NCBI RefSeq assembly: GCF_021378075.1
Contig: NZ_JAJUOS010000003.1
Location: forward strand, 289,023 to 353,022
Length of the DNA stretch: 64,000 nucleotides
Reading direction: 5' to 3'
Origin: Rhodobacter flavimaris
GTDB taxonomy: Bacteria; Pseudomonadota; Alphaproteobacteria; Rhodobacterales; Rhodobacteraceae
Shown here piece after piece: positions 1-8,842 of the stretch. Made by a program: the position numbers and the translations under genes. The stretch's first letter is position 1; the number at the start of each line of letters is the position of its first letter. The notes below the pieces were generated by a model, which saw only the letters and a program-made list of their open reading frames with translations, did not search any database and had not been told where the DNA came from.

Positions 1-329
1 CCACCGGCGGTGCCATGTTCGAGGCAGAGACCGATCATAGCTACTCCCCCGGCAAGGTCGTGACCGTGGGCCTGCGCCCCGAGAAGGTGCGCTTCCTGGC
101 CGAGGGTGAGACCGCAGCCAACACCATCACCGGCAAGATCGCCGAGGTGATCTATTACGGCCTTGGGCTGCGCATCGCGGTCACCCTGTCCGACGGGGCG
201 ACCGTCTATGCCGACATGCTGCTGCCCGACCGGCTGTCGCACAGCAAGCTGCCCGAGATCGGCACGCCGACCCGCATCGCGATCGAGCCCCATAACGTCT
301 TCGTCTTCGAGGGGAACGTCGCGCCATGA
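1..329 (+). CDS. PotA-type ABC transporter ATPase, C-terminal fragment (5' end outside window)
   Basis: Only about the last 108 residues are in the window, read in the frame of position 3 and ending with TGA at 327-329. No Walker motifs are visible because the nucleotide-binding domain lies upstream. What is seen is the C-terminal TOBE-type regulatory region, with 'VGLRPEKVRF' and the ending 'AIEPHNVFVFEG', typical of spermidine/putrescine (PotA) and YdcT-type ATPases. The stop overlaps the next gene's ATG (ATGA at 326-329), so it is translationally coupled to the two permeases. The protein would power polyamine import at the inner face of the cytoplasmic membrane. The polyamine substrate is inferred from the family and from the PuuC-like gene downstream. 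Confidence 0.85.
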   Translation, partial: TGGAMFEAETDHSYSPGKVVTVGLRPEKVRFLAEGETAANTITGKIAEVIYYGLGLRIAVTLSDGATVYADMLLPDRLSHSKLPEIGTPTRIAIEPHNVFVFEGNVAP

Positions 330-1192
330 ACCTGATCCGCCGCAATCTTCCCGGTGCGCTGGTGGTGGGCATCCCGGTCCTGTGGATCGCACTGTTTATG
401 CTGCTGCCCTATGGCATCATCGTCACCTATTCCTTCTGGCTGAAGAAATACCCGACCTTCGTGCCGGCCTTCCAGTTCGGCAATTACGTCACGATCTTCA
501 CCGATCCGCAGTATCTTCAGGTCTTTCTGAGGACGCTGAAGATCTCGATCCTGGTGTCGATCGCCTCGTTCCTGCTGGCCTATCCCTTCGCCTATTACCT
601 GGTGTTTCGCTGCCGCTCGGCGGCGCTGCGCACTTGGCTTTACATGGCGGTAATCGCGCCCCTGTGGGTCAGCTACCTGCTGCGCGCCTATATCTGGAAG
701 ACGATCCTCGGGACCGAGGGGGTGCTGAACTCGTTCCTGATCTCGGTCGGTATCATCGACCAGCCCTCGGACATATTCCTTTATAACCAGTTCGCGATGG
801 TGGTGACGCTGACCTATATCTTCATCCCCTTCATGGTGATGCCGATCTATACCGCGCTGGAAAAGATCCCGGTGAACCTGAGCGAGGCCTCGGCCGATCT
901 GGGCATGGGGCCGTGGCGCAGCTTCTGGCATGTCACGCTGCCCCTGTCGCTGCCCGGGGTAGCCGCAGGCTTCACGCTGACCTTTTGTCTGTCGTTTGGC
1001 GACTTCATCGCGCCCTTCCTGGTGGGCGGGCCGGACGGCAACCTGATCGCCAACGTGATCGCCACGCAGTTCGGCGCGGCGCTCAACTGGCCGCTTGGCT
1101 CGGCGCTGGCCATCGTAATGCTGGTCGTGGTGCTTACGATCGTTTCGCTCTCCGACCGGATGGAGCGCAAGGGCATGGTGGGAGGCCACTGA
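326..1192 (+). CDS. PotB-type ABC transporter permease (polyamine family)
   Basis: 288-residue inner-membrane permease with about six hydrophobic segments, the first at residues ~11-33. The EAA loop that docks on the ATPase is clear at ~187-200 ('EASADLGMGPWRSF'), followed by 'PLSLPGVAAG'. Length and loop fit the PotB/YdcU class of spermidine/putrescine permeases. The ATG sits inside the stop of the ATPase gene, and one base separates its stop from the next permease gene. It should form a heterodimer with that next permease. Substrate specificity cannot be read from the sequence; polyamine uptake is inferred from family and operon context. Confidence 0.88.
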   Translation: MNLIRRNLPGALVVGIPVLWIALFMLLPYGIIVTYSFWLKKYPTFVPAFQFGNYVTIFTDPQYLQVFLRTLKISILVSIASFLLAYPFAYYLVFRCRSAALRTWLYMAVIAPLWVSYLLRAYIWKTILGTEGVLNSFLISVGIIDQPSDIFLYNQFAMVVTLTYIFIPFMVMPIYTALEKIPVNLSEASADLGMGPWRSFWHVTLPLSLPGVAAGFTLTFCLSFGDFIAPFLVGGPDGNLIANVIATQFGAALNWPLGSALAIVMLVVVLTIVSLSDRMERKGMVGGH

Positions 1193-1193
1193 G

Positions 1194-2000
1194 ATGACAC
1201 GCAAGAACCCCAACCTGTTCGCGCGCTATGGGGCCGATACCGGCTTCATGACCTTCGTCGCGGTGCTGATGGCCTTCCTCTACATCCCGATCTGGGTACT
1301 GATCGCGTTTTCGTTCAACGACTCGCGCTCGCTCACCTGGCCGATGACGGGCTTTACGTTCGAGTGGTATCGCAAGCTCGCGTCGAACACCGACCTGCTG
1401 GCCGCCATCGGCAACAGCTTTTACGTGGCCACATTCGCCACGGTGCTGACGCTGCTGGTGGGCGTTCCGGCGGCGCTGGTGCTGCACAAGTTCAACTTCC
1501 CCGGCAAGTCGATCTTTCGCCGGCTGATCTTGCTACCGATCACCCTGCCCGGCATCGTGACCGGTATCTCGATGCTGAACATGTTCAAGCTGATGGGTTT
1601 CCCGCTCAGCCTTGAAACGGTAATCTTCGGCCATGCCACGGCGCTTCTGGGAGTCGTGGTGACGCAGGTCTACGCGCGCCTGCAACGGCTGCCGAAATCG
1701 CTTGAGGAAGCGGCCTTCGACCTGGGCGCAACCCCCTGGCGCAGTTTCGTCGACATCACGCTGCCCAATATCCGCTCGGCCATCATCGGGGCGGGGCTGC
1801 TCAGCTTCGTTCTCAGCTTCGACGAGATCCCGGTGACCTTCTTCCTGACCGGGCGCGACAACACCCTACCGATGTACATCTACTCGACCATGCGGCGCGG
1901 GGTGACGCCCGAGATCAACGCGGTCGGCACGATCATCGTGCTGCTCTCGCTCATCCTCATCATCGTTGCGGTCGTCGCGACCCGCGAACGCAAGAAATAG
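1194..2000 (+). CDS. PotC-type ABC transporter permease (polyamine family)
   Basis: 268-residue second permease of the same importer. About six membrane segments are visible. The EAA loop is at ~170-190 ('EEAAFDLGATPWRSF'), followed by 'ITLPNIRSAIIGAG' and the motif 'LSFDEIPVTFF' characteristic of PotC/YdcV proteins. It starts one base after the previous stop and ends 15 bases before the aldehyde dehydrogenase start, so all belong to one transcript. The substrate-binding protein of this importer must lie upstream of the window, since none follows. Confidence 0.88.
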   Translation: MTRKNPNLFARYGADTGFMTFVAVLMAFLYIPIWVLIAFSFNDSRSLTWPMTGFTFEWYRKLASNTDLLAAIGNSFYVATFATVLTLLVGVPAALVLHKFNFPGKSIFRRLILLPITLPGIVTGISMLNMFKLMGFPLSLETVIFGHATALLGVVVTQVYARLQRLPKSLEEAAFDLGATPWRSFVDITLPNIRSAIIGAGLLSFVLSFDEIPVTFFLTGRDNTLPMYIYSTMRRGVTPEINAVGTIIVLLSLILIIVAVVATRERKK

Positions 2001-2015
2001 AACCGGAGGTATCCC

Positions 2016-3512
2016 ATGACCGTGACTTTCTTGGACTGGCAGGCCCGCGCCGCGGCACTAACGCCCGAAACCCGGATGTTCATCGACGGCAAGTTCGTGG
2101 AGGCCGCCTCGGGCGCGAAGTTCGAAACCCTCAACCCGGCGACGGGCGAGGTGATCGCCGCCGTCGCGCGCGGCGGTGCCGAAGACGTTGACCGCGCCGT
2201 CACGGCGGCCCGGCGCGCCTTCCGTTCGGGCGTGTGGTCGCGCATGGCGCCCTCGGACCGCATGGCCGTCATGCGCCGCTTCGCCGACCTGATCGAGGAG
2301 CATGCCGAGGATTTTGCCCTGCTCGACACTCTCGACATGGGCAAGCCGATCTCGGACATGTTCAACATCGACATCCCCGGCTCGCTGATGACGATCCGGT
2401 TCTTCGCGGAGACCATCGACAAGATGGACGGCGTCGTGACCGCGACCAATGCCGACGCGCTGCATTACATCCTGCGCCAGCCGCTTGGCGTCTGCGGCCT
2501 CGTCGTGCCGTGGAACTACCCGCTGATGATGGCCGCGTGGAAGCTTGCCCCGGCGCTCTCCTGCGGCAACTCGGTCGTGCTGAAACCGGCTGAACAGTCG
2601 CCCCTGTCGGCACTACTGCTGGCGCGGCTCTTTTCCGAGGCGGGCGGACCGGATGGGGTCTTTAACGTGGTCACCGGCCTTGGCGAGGAAACCGGCAAGC
2701 CACTGGCGCTACATATGGACGTGGACAAGATCGGCTTCACCGGCTCGGGCGAGGTCGGCAAGCTCATGCTGATCTATGCGGGCCAGTCGAACATGAAGCG
2801 CGTCACTACCGAATGCGGCGGCAAGTCCCCGCAGATCGTGCTCGCGGATTGCGAAGACCTGGCCAAGGCCGCGACCACCGGCGTTGCGGGCATCTTCGGC
2901 AATCAGGGCGAGGTCTGCTCGGCCGGGTCGCGCATCCTGGTCGAGCGCGCGATCTATGACGACTACGTCGCGCTGTTCACCGAGGCCGCCAAGACCATGC
3001 ACCAGCCAGGCAACCCGCTCGACCCCGACACGACGATGGGGCCTCTGGTGACGCCCGAACAGCAATCGCGCGTGCTGAGCTACATCGACATCGGCAAGAA
3101 GGAAGGCGCGCAGCTTGCCTTCGGCGGCGGGGTTCCCGCCAGCCTGAATGCCGGTTGCTACGTCGAGCCGACGCTGTTCACCGGCGTCTCCAACAAGATG
3201 CGCATCGCGCAGGAGGAGATCTTTGGCCCCGTCGCCTCGATCATCCCGGTGGACAACCTCGACCACGCGATCGAGACAGCCAACGACACGATCTACGGCC
3301 TCGCCGCCGCAATCTGGACCTCAAACGTGAAAAGCGCGCACCGCTTTGCCCGCGACATCGAGGCCGGTATCGTCTGGGTCAACGCCTACGAAGCGGGCGA
3401 TGCCACGACGCCCTGGGGCGGCTTCAAGCAGTCCGGCAATGGCCGCGACAAATGCCTTGAGGCGCTGACGCAATACACCCAGACCAAATCGGTCTGGATC
3501 GAGATGAGCTGA
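2016..3512 (+). CDS. puuC: PuuC-like gamma-glutamyl-gamma-aminobutyraldehyde dehydrogenase
   Basis: 498-residue NAD(P)-dependent aldehyde dehydrogenase. The catalytic Glu is in 'TECGGKSPQIV' (~266), the nucleophilic Cys in 'NQGEVCSAGSR' (~300), the cofactor loop in 'FTGSGEVG' (~240), and the family motif 'PWNYP' is present. N-terminal 'MFIDGKF', central 'SNMKRV' and C-terminal 'GGFKQSGNGRDKCLEALTQ' resemble E. coli PuuC closely. PuuC oxidises gamma-glutamyl-gamma-aminobutyraldehyde, or 3-aminopropionaldehyde, during putrescine breakdown. A strong Shine-Dalgarno (CCGGAGGT) sits 6 bases before ATG 2016. Position directly behind a polyamine-type importer supports a role in putrescine use. A broader aldehyde specificity cannot be excluded. 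Confidence 0.85.
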   Translation: MTVTFLDWQARAAALTPETRMFIDGKFVEAASGAKFETLNPATGEVIAAVARGGAEDVDRAVTAARRAFRSGVWSRMAPSDRMAVMRRFADLIEEHAEDFALLDTLDMGKPISDMFNIDIPGSLMTIRFFAETIDKMDGVVTATNADALHYILRQPLGVCGLVVPWNYPLMMAAWKLAPALSCGNSVVLKPAEQSPLSALLLARLFSEAGGPDGVFNVVTGLGEETGKPLALHMDVDKIGFTGSGEVGKLMLIYAGQSNMKRVTTECGGKSPQIVLADCEDLAKAATTGVAGIFGNQGEVCSAGSRILVERAIYDDYVALFTEAAKTMHQPGNPLDPDTTMGPLVTPEQQSRVLSYIDIGKKEGAQLAFGGGVPASLNAGCYVEPTLFTGVSNKMRIAQEEIFGPVASIIPVDNLDHAIETANDTIYGLAAAIWTSNVKSAHRFARDIEAGIVWVNAYEAGDATTPWGGFKQSGNGRDKCLEALTQYTQTKSVWIEMS

Positions 3513-3521
3513 CACGACAGC

Positions 3522-3547
3522 CGGGGCGCGAGGGAATTCGCGCCCCG
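3522..3547 (+). terminator. GC-rich stem-loop between puuC-like and amidotransferase genes
   Basis: Perfect 9-bp stem CGGGGCGCG/CGCGCCCCG with an 8-base loop, starting 10 bases after the puuC-like stop. No T-run follows, so full rho-independent termination is unlikely. It may act as an mRNA-stabilising or partial attenuating structure inside the operon. Confidence 0.45.
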
Positions 3548-3567
3548 CATCGACCCAAAGGACTGAC

Positions 3568-4290
3568 ATGAGATTTTGCATACTTGAGGCCGACCGCCCC
3601 GCCGAGGCCTTCCAACCCGATCACGGCACCTATGCGGGCATGTTCATGCGCTGGCTCGGACCGCACTTGCCCGAGGCCGACTTCTCCAATGTCTTTGTGG
3701 CCGGCGGCGAAGCCCTGCCCCAGCCCGCTGATTTCGACGCCTACCTGATCACCGGCTCGCGCGCCGGCGCCTATGAGGGCCACAACTGGATCGCCCCCTT
3801 CGAGGCCTTCCTGCGCAAGGTCCGCGCGGAACGCATTCCCCTTGTCGGCGTCTGCTTCGGGCATCAGATCATGGCACAGGCCTTTGACGGGGTTGTGCGC
3901 AAATCGGATGATGGCTGGGTCATTGGACGGCAGGAACACAGCCTGACCCCCGAAGGCGCGGACCTCTTCGGCCCCTCGGCCCTATCGGCCCTGTCCTTCC
4001 ATCAGGATCAGGTTATCGAACTGCCACCGGGCGCGCGGCACCTTCTGTCGAACGCCGCCTCGCCCAATGGCGGGCTGGTTTATGACGATTTCCCCGCCAT
4101 GTCGCTGCAATTCCACCCCGAGTTCCAGCCCGCCTATATCCGCGACCTGCTTGTGGCCGCCAGCGGCATCCGCGTGCCCGCCCCGCTGGCCGAAACAGCG
4201 ATGGCCTCGCTGGACGACCCGCTGGAGCCTGACCGCATCGCGCAGGGTGTCGCGCGCTTCTTCCGCAGCCACGCCAGGGTCGCTCCATGA
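3568..4290 (+). CDS. Class I glutamine amidotransferase-like protein
   Basis: 240 residues with the class I amidotransferase triad: nucleophile Cys96 in 'GVCFGHQ', and His183 and Glu185 in 'FHPEF'. The oxyanion-hole region 'ITGSRAGAYEG' lies near residues 60-72. The fold is that of GuaA-type stand-alone GATase proteins. In E. coli the class I GATase of the putrescine pathway is PuuD, which hydrolyses gamma-glutamyl-GABA. This protein is not closely PuuD-like in sequence, but its position behind a PuuC-like dehydrogenase makes gamma-glutamyl hydrolysis a reasonable guess. The start is ATG 3568 with AAAGGA upstream. Its stop overlaps the rpoN start (ATGA at 4287-4290), coupling the two. Confidence 0.8.
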   Translation: MRFCILEADRPAEAFQPDHGTYAGMFMRWLGPHLPEADFSNVFVAGGEALPQPADFDAYLITGSRAGAYEGHNWIAPFEAFLRKVRAERIPLVGVCFGHQIMAQAFDGVVRKSDDGWVIGRQEHSLTPEGADLFGPSALSALSFHQDQVIELPPGARHLLSNAASPNGGLVYDDFPAMSLQFHPEFQPAYIRDLLVAASGIRVPAPLAETAMASLDDPLEPDRIAQGVARFFRSHARVAP

Positions 4291-5534
4291 AGCTTCGTCA
4301 GGAAGTCGCGCTGCGCCAGCAGCTCGGGCTCCGGCTCAATCAAGAACTCGCGCGCGCGATCGGCTTCCTTGAGCTATCGAATATCGACCTTGCCCAAAGC
4401 CTGCGCGAAATCGCTCAGGACAACCCCTGGCTGCGCCTTCAGATGCCGCGCGGCGGGATCGAGGGCGCGCCGGAAACCGCCGCCGATGGCCCGACCCTGA
4501 TCGAGCACGTCCTGACCTGCATCCCCGGCCTGGTCGCGCGCCCCGAGGACCGCCGCATCGCCGTCGCCCTGACCGAGGCCCTCGATCAAACCGGGTTCCT
4601 GACCGAGACCGTCGAACAGGTTGCCCTGCGGCTCGATCAGCCCCCGAGCCGGTTCGAGAGCGTGCTCGCCGCGCTGCAACAGATCGAACCGCGCGGGCTC
4701 TTTGCGCGGTCCCTCTCGGAATGCCTTGCTCTGCAACTTGCCGCCGAAGGGCCAGTTCCCCCCGCGCTGCGGCGGGTACTCGAGGCCCTGCCGAGCCTGA
4801 CCGAGGGCGGCGCATCGGCCCTGGCCCGGGCAACCGGCCTGCCCCTGCCCGAGGTTCAGCAGGCGCTGGCCACGTTGCGCGATCTCGATCCACGCCCGGC
4901 CGCGGCCTTCGCCACCGCCCCTACACGCATCCGCGTCGCCGACCTTATCTTTGAGCCGGTGGGCGAGGCTTGGCACGTCCGTCTCAATCCCGAGACTCTG
5001 CCGATCCTTTCCCTGCATGATCTGGGCGCTACGCCCGCACGCGGTTCGATACTGTCGCAGGCACGGGTCGCGGCACGCGCTCTGGTGCGCGCGCTCGACC
5101 GACGCAACCGGGCGCTGCTGGCGGTCGGTGAGGTGCTGGCGCAGGAGCAGGCCGAGTTCCTGTCGCGTGGGCCGATCGCGTTGCGCGCCCTGACGATGCG
5201 CGCGGTGGCCGAACGGGTGGGCCTGCACGAAAGTTCGGTCAGTCGGCTGATCAATTCGGCCTCGGCCAATACGCCGCGCGGCACACTGGCCCTGCGGAAG
5301 TTCTTTGCCCGCTCGGTCCGGCGCCATCCGGAAAGTCCTAGCAACTCGGGGCCCGCCGTTCAGGCGCGCTTGACCGAACTTATCGCGAAAGAAGACCCCC
5401 GGAAGCCGCTGAGCGACGAGGCTCTGGCGCGTCAATTGGGAGCGGAGGGGATCACCGCGTCACGGCGCGTGGTGGCGAACTGGCGGGTGAAGGCAGGCAT
5501 CGCAAACCGGAGCAAGCGCAGGTGCCGACAGTAA
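4287..5534 (+). CDS. rpoN: RNA polymerase sigma-54 factor (RpoN) paralogue
   Basis: 415 residues, short for RpoN (about 480-500 in enterics). The Gln-rich activator-interacting region I is at the N terminus ('LRQQLGLRLNQELARAIGFLELSN'-type start, residues 3-40). The acidic region II is nearly absent. The core-binding domain is central, the HTH 'MRAVAERVGLHESSVSRLI' lies near residues 301-320, followed by 'TPRGTLALRKFF'. The RpoN box near 391-400 reads 'SRRVVANWR' where the consensus is ARRTVAKYR, so it is recognisable but diverged. Some Rhodobacteraceae carry several specialised RpoN copies; this one is coupled to polyamine genes. It would direct transcription from -24/-12 promoters together with an enhancer-binding protein, which is not seen here. 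Confidence 0.9.
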   Translation: MKLRQEVALRQQLGLRLNQELARAIGFLELSNIDLAQSLREIAQDNPWLRLQMPRGGIEGAPETAADGPTLIEHVLTCIPGLVARPEDRRIAVALTEALDQTGFLTETVEQVALRLDQPPSRFESVLAALQQIEPRGLFARSLSECLALQLAAEGPVPPALRRVLEALPSLTEGGASALARATGLPLPEVQQALATLRDLDPRPAAAFATAPTRIRVADLIFEPVGEAWHVRLNPETLPILSLHDLGATPARGSILSQARVAARALVRALDRRNRALLAVGEVLAQEQAEFLSRGPIALRALTMRAVAERVGLHESSVSRLINSASANTPRGTLALRKFFARSVRRHPESPSNSGPAVQARLTELIAKEDPRKPLSDEALARQLGAEGITASRRVVANWRVKAGIANRSKRRCRQ

Positions 5535-5754
5535 CCCAAGGGTTCTCCGCGGTGGCCACGAATATCGCAAAGTCGATGAATTGCAGTGCATCTGGCCCAA
5601 TTCAGCCGCCTTTTAGCCGTATTTTCGACAAAATTCTTGCCCGAGCGCGTCGATTGGCACTTACTGGGGTGACATTTAGATTTCTGGCTGGATGCATTGC
5701 CACTGCGTCAAGCCAATTGAACTGATTACCGCTTGCCGGGGGGGCAGTGCTAAA

Positions 5755-6648
5755 GTGTTCCAACGCCTCATATCCGCCGTGCTCGCCGGCGCATTCATCA
5801 TCGTAGCATCGTCTCTTCCGGGCGAAGCTGGAATAGCAACCGCAGTCGCCGTGCAAGACGGCGCCAAGTTGAAGAACGTGACCGGGACAGTCGCCTTGTC
5901 CACCGGAATGTCGCTTGAGCAGGGTGATGAGATCGTCACTGACGCCAAGGGGCAAGTCCAACTTGTCTTTGCCGACGAGACGCGCATCGCGATCGGGAAC
6001 AATTCTCGTCTCAAGATCGATCAGGTCTTGATGCGCAATTCCAAGAGCGCAAGCAGCCTTGCGGTCACGGCCGTGTCAGGCAGTTTCCGTTTCATCACCG
6101 GCAAAAGCGAAAAGGCAGCCTACAAGATCGCCACTCCGACGGCGACGATGGGCATTCGCGGCACGATTTTCGATCTGGCGATCGATCCTAGACGGCAAAC
6201 CGCGCTCGCCCTGCATGACGGAGAGGTCAAGATGTGTGGCTCCGGGGCTAGCTGCGCCGAGGTTGCCAGTGGCTGCACCCTCGTAAGGACCGGCGGCGGT
6301 GGAGTCGCAGAGCTGACCTCGCAAAAAGAGGCAAACCAGACATTGCGCAGCGGCTTTCCCTTCGTGTTGGCGCAACAGACACTTAGGCAAGACTTCCGCA
6401 CCAATGTTCAGGCATGTGACCGGCACCTGATCGTGGCAATGAACGAGGTGCCGCCCAAAGCGCAGCCGCCGGTTGCCCCGCCTGTACCGGAACCCGAGCC
6501 CGAGCCCGAGCCCGAAGTCGAAACGCCCACAGATTTCCCGGGCAACAGCGGCAGCACCGGCCCTAGCGAAGGGCGTGGCAACGATGTCAGCAATGGCCAG
6601 AGCGGCACCGGCACCGGCAAAGGCCAGGGTGGCGCGAAGAAAGAATAA
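5755..6648 (+). CDS. FecR-domain periplasmic protein
   Basis: About 297 residues from a GTG at 5755, chosen because a G-rich stretch precedes it and the product then starts with a signal-peptide-like hydrophobic segment ('LISAVLAGAFIIVASS'). An ATG at 5692 would add 21 residues. Residues ~30-150 form a FecR domain ('GTVALSTGMSLEQGDEIVTD', 'ATPTATMGIRGTIFDLAI'). The C-terminal third is low-complexity: a Pro-Glu repeat ('PEPEPEPEPEVE'), then Gly/Ser/Asn-rich sequence. No FecI or TonB receptor is nearby. FecR-domain proteins next to CHASE2-cyclase genes are a recurrent pairing, suggesting a periplasmic sensing partner. The gene lies 33 bp upstream of the cyclase. Confidence 0.82.
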   Translation: MFQRLISAVLAGAFIIVASSLPGEAGIATAVAVQDGAKLKNVTGTVALSTGMSLEQGDEIVTDAKGQVQLVFADETRIAIGNNSRLKIDQVLMRNSKSASSLAVTAVSGSFRFITGKSEKAAYKIATPTATMGIRGTIFDLAIDPRRQTALALHDGEVKMCGSGASCAEVASGCTLVRTGGGGVAELTSQKEANQTLRSGFPFVLAQQTLRQDFRTNVQACDRHLIVAMNEVPPKAQPPVAPPVPEPEPEPEPEVETPTDFPGNSGSTGPSEGRGNDVSNGQSGTGTGKGQGGAKKE

Positions 6649-6681
6649 CGGCTGATCGCATCAGCTCGGTGGAGAGCCAGA

Positions 6682-8838
6682 ATGACGGGCCGACGGCAGG
6701 TTTCAAACATCTTCCGCGCCTTCCTGATCATCGGCTTCTCACTGGTTTCGCTGGGAACGGCGGTGCGCATTGTTGACCCGGAGCCTTTGCGCATCATCCG
6801 CCTAGCCTATTTCGATCAGTTGCAGCGCGCGGCCCCCCGGAAGTTTCCTGAGCTTCCGGTCCGCGTCGTCGATATTGACGACCGCGCGCTGGCGGAGTTT
6901 GGCCAGTGGCCTTGGCCGCGCAATCTTGTAGCTGATCTGACCGCGCGGCTGCTGCAGATGGGCGCGGCCTCTGTTGCATACGATGTCCTCTTTTCCGAGC
7001 CGGACCGCTATTCCCCCGCCCGTCTCGCACAGCACCCCGCGATTGCAGTGGCGCTGAAAGATCCAGCTTCGCTAAGCTCGCTTGACAATGATGCCCTTTT
7101 GGCTGCGACGATCGAAGGCAATCCGGTCGTTCTCGGGATCGCCTCTGCGCAAGAGGATCGCGGTAACAATCTTGCCCCGAAATCTGGCCTCGTCGAAATC
7201 GGCGATGCGCCGACGCGGGGGCTCTATTCTCTGCCGCAGACAACGCGCCTCGCGCCACCGCTTTATGAAGCCGCGGCGGGAATTGGCGGCGTGAACGTCG
7301 CACCGGGTCAATCCACCGGTGTGGTGCGCGAAGTCCCCCTGTTCTGGCAAACGCCGGGCGGGGTGATGCCCGGGCTGGCAGTGGAGGCATTGCGCCTTGC
7401 ATTGGGAGAGTCCACCTATCTTCTGACAGGCGTGCCCGGGGTTCCGGGGGCGCTCGAAAGCGTCGGGCTTGGTCCATTCGACATTCCGACCGGCCCTGAA
7501 GGGCAGTTCTGGGTGCACTATCGCCGAGACGATCCGCGCCTATATATCTCTGCCGCAGACATACTTTCGGACGAGACGGGAGGGTCGGCAGGCGCCGCAG
7601 TGGAAGGCGCGATCGTCCTAGTGGGCACCTCGTCTGCCGGACTGCTTGATATTCGGACAACGGCCTTGGGTGAAACCGTCCCCGGGGTTTCAATCCATGC
7701 GCAGATCATCGAACAAATCCTGTCGGGTGATGCGCTTCGGCGTACCGATTTCACAGCCGGCCTTGAGATCATAGCGTTCATCGTGCTTGGTATCGTGATG
7801 ACTTCGCTCATGACACAGGCAGGTGCCGTGACTACCGTCGTATCGGGGTTGTTCGTGGGCGCCTCGATCGTTGCGATCAGCGCGCTCAGTTACATGCGCG
7901 CAGGCATCCTGTTCGACGCGACCTTTCCCCTGTTGGGCGGGGCTGCGAATTTCTTCCTGCTCTTGGCCTACCAGTTCATCGCGGTGGATCGCGACAAGCG
8001 CCGCATACGCCGCTCCTTCTCGCATTACGTGGCCCCGGAGGTGCTGAGCGACATCGAGAAAGGAGGGCACCAGCTGGAACTCGGCGGCATCACCAAGGAG
8101 GTCACCGTTCTTTTCAGCGATATCCGGGGCTTCACCCCCCTGAGCGAGAAGCTTTCGGCAACTGATCTGGTCGAGCTGCTGAACGACCTGTTCACCAATC
8201 TCGGCGCAGAGATCCTGCGCGAGCGCGGAACGCTCGACAAGTTCATTGGCGATGCCGTGATGGCATTCTGGAACGCGCCGCTGGAGGTAGAGGACCATGC
8301 CCTTCACGCCGCCCGCGCCGCGCTGCAGATGCGCCAGAGCCTTGCTGCTTTCAATGCCCGCTCGCAGGCCGCCGGGCGGCCGCCCATCGCCATCGCGATG
8401 GGTTTTGCCACCGGTATCGTTTGCGTAGGCAACATCGGCTCGCGCGACCGCTTCAACTACACCGCCATCGGTGAGGCCGTGAACACGGCCGCACGGATCG
8501 AGGCAAGCTGCCGACGGATCGGCTATGACATCGTTACCACCCAACACTCGGTCGAGATGATGGCGGGAAGGATTGCCACGCTTCCCGCCGGGCGCCTTGA
8601 ACTCAAGGGCATCAGCGAACGCGAGGCGCTTTGCATTGTGATCGGAGACGAGAAGCTTGCACGATCCGAGGTCTTCGCCGAACTTCGCGAGCATCACACG
8701 CGCCTGATCAAAGCCCTCGTCTTGGACGATGAGGTGCCTGCGGCCCTAGACGCGTGCAGGCACCTGATTTCCCAGATCGAGCCTGGCCTTGCGGGCTTTT
8801 ACGACGCGCTGCGAGATCGGCGCGCGGATTTCCTCTAG
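6682..8838 (+). CDS. CHASE2-domain class III adenylate/guanylate cyclase
   Basis: 718 residues. An N-terminal membrane anchor (~10-28) precedes an extracytoplasmic CHASE2 sensor (~30-340; 'VRVVDIDDRALAEFGQWPWPR'-type start). Three membrane segments follow (~355-430), then a cytoplasmic class III cyclase domain (~465-650). Metal-binding Asp residues are in 'LFSDIRGFTPLSEKL' (~480) and 'DKFIGDAVMAFWNAP' (~525), with further catalytic sequence in 'NYTAIGEAVNTAARIE'. The layout is that of sensor cyclases that make cAMP in response to an external signal. The nucleotide made is not certain from sequence. The FecR-domain gene is just upstream, and a protein with a cyclic-nucleotide-binding domain is encoded 0.8 kb downstream, which may be relevant. 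Confidence 0.92.
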   Translation: MTGRRQVSNIFRAFLIIGFSLVSLGTAVRIVDPEPLRIIRLAYFDQLQRAAPRKFPELPVRVVDIDDRALAEFGQWPWPRNLVADLTARLLQMGAASVAYDVLFSEPDRYSPARLAQHPAIAVALKDPASLSSLDNDALLAATIEGNPVVLGIASAQEDRGNNLAPKSGLVEIGDAPTRGLYSLPQTTRLAPPLYEAAAGIGGVNVAPGQSTGVVREVPLFWQTPGGVMPGLAVEALRLALGESTYLLTGVPGVPGALESVGLGPFDIPTGPEGQFWVHYRRDDPRLYISAADILSDETGGSAGAAVEGAIVLVGTSSAGLLDIRTTALGETVPGVSIHAQIIEQILSGDALRRTDFTAGLEIIAFIVLGIVMTSLMTQAGAVTTVVSGLFVGASIVAISALSYMRAGILFDATFPLLGGAANFFLLLAYQFIAVDRDKRRIRRSFSHYVAPEVLSDIEKGGHQLELGGITKEVTVLFSDIRGFTPLSEKLSATDLVELLNDLFTNLGAEILRERGTLDKFIGDAVMAFWNAPLEVEDHALHAARAALQMRQSLAAFNARSQAAGRPPIAIAMGFATGIVCVGNIGSRDRFNYTAIGEAVNTAARIEASCRRIGYDIVTTQHSVEMMAGRIATLPAGRLELKGISEREALCIVIGDEKLARSEVFAELREHHTRLIKALVLDDEVPAALDACRHLISQIEPGLAGFYDALRDRRADFL

Positions 8839-8842
8839 CCGT

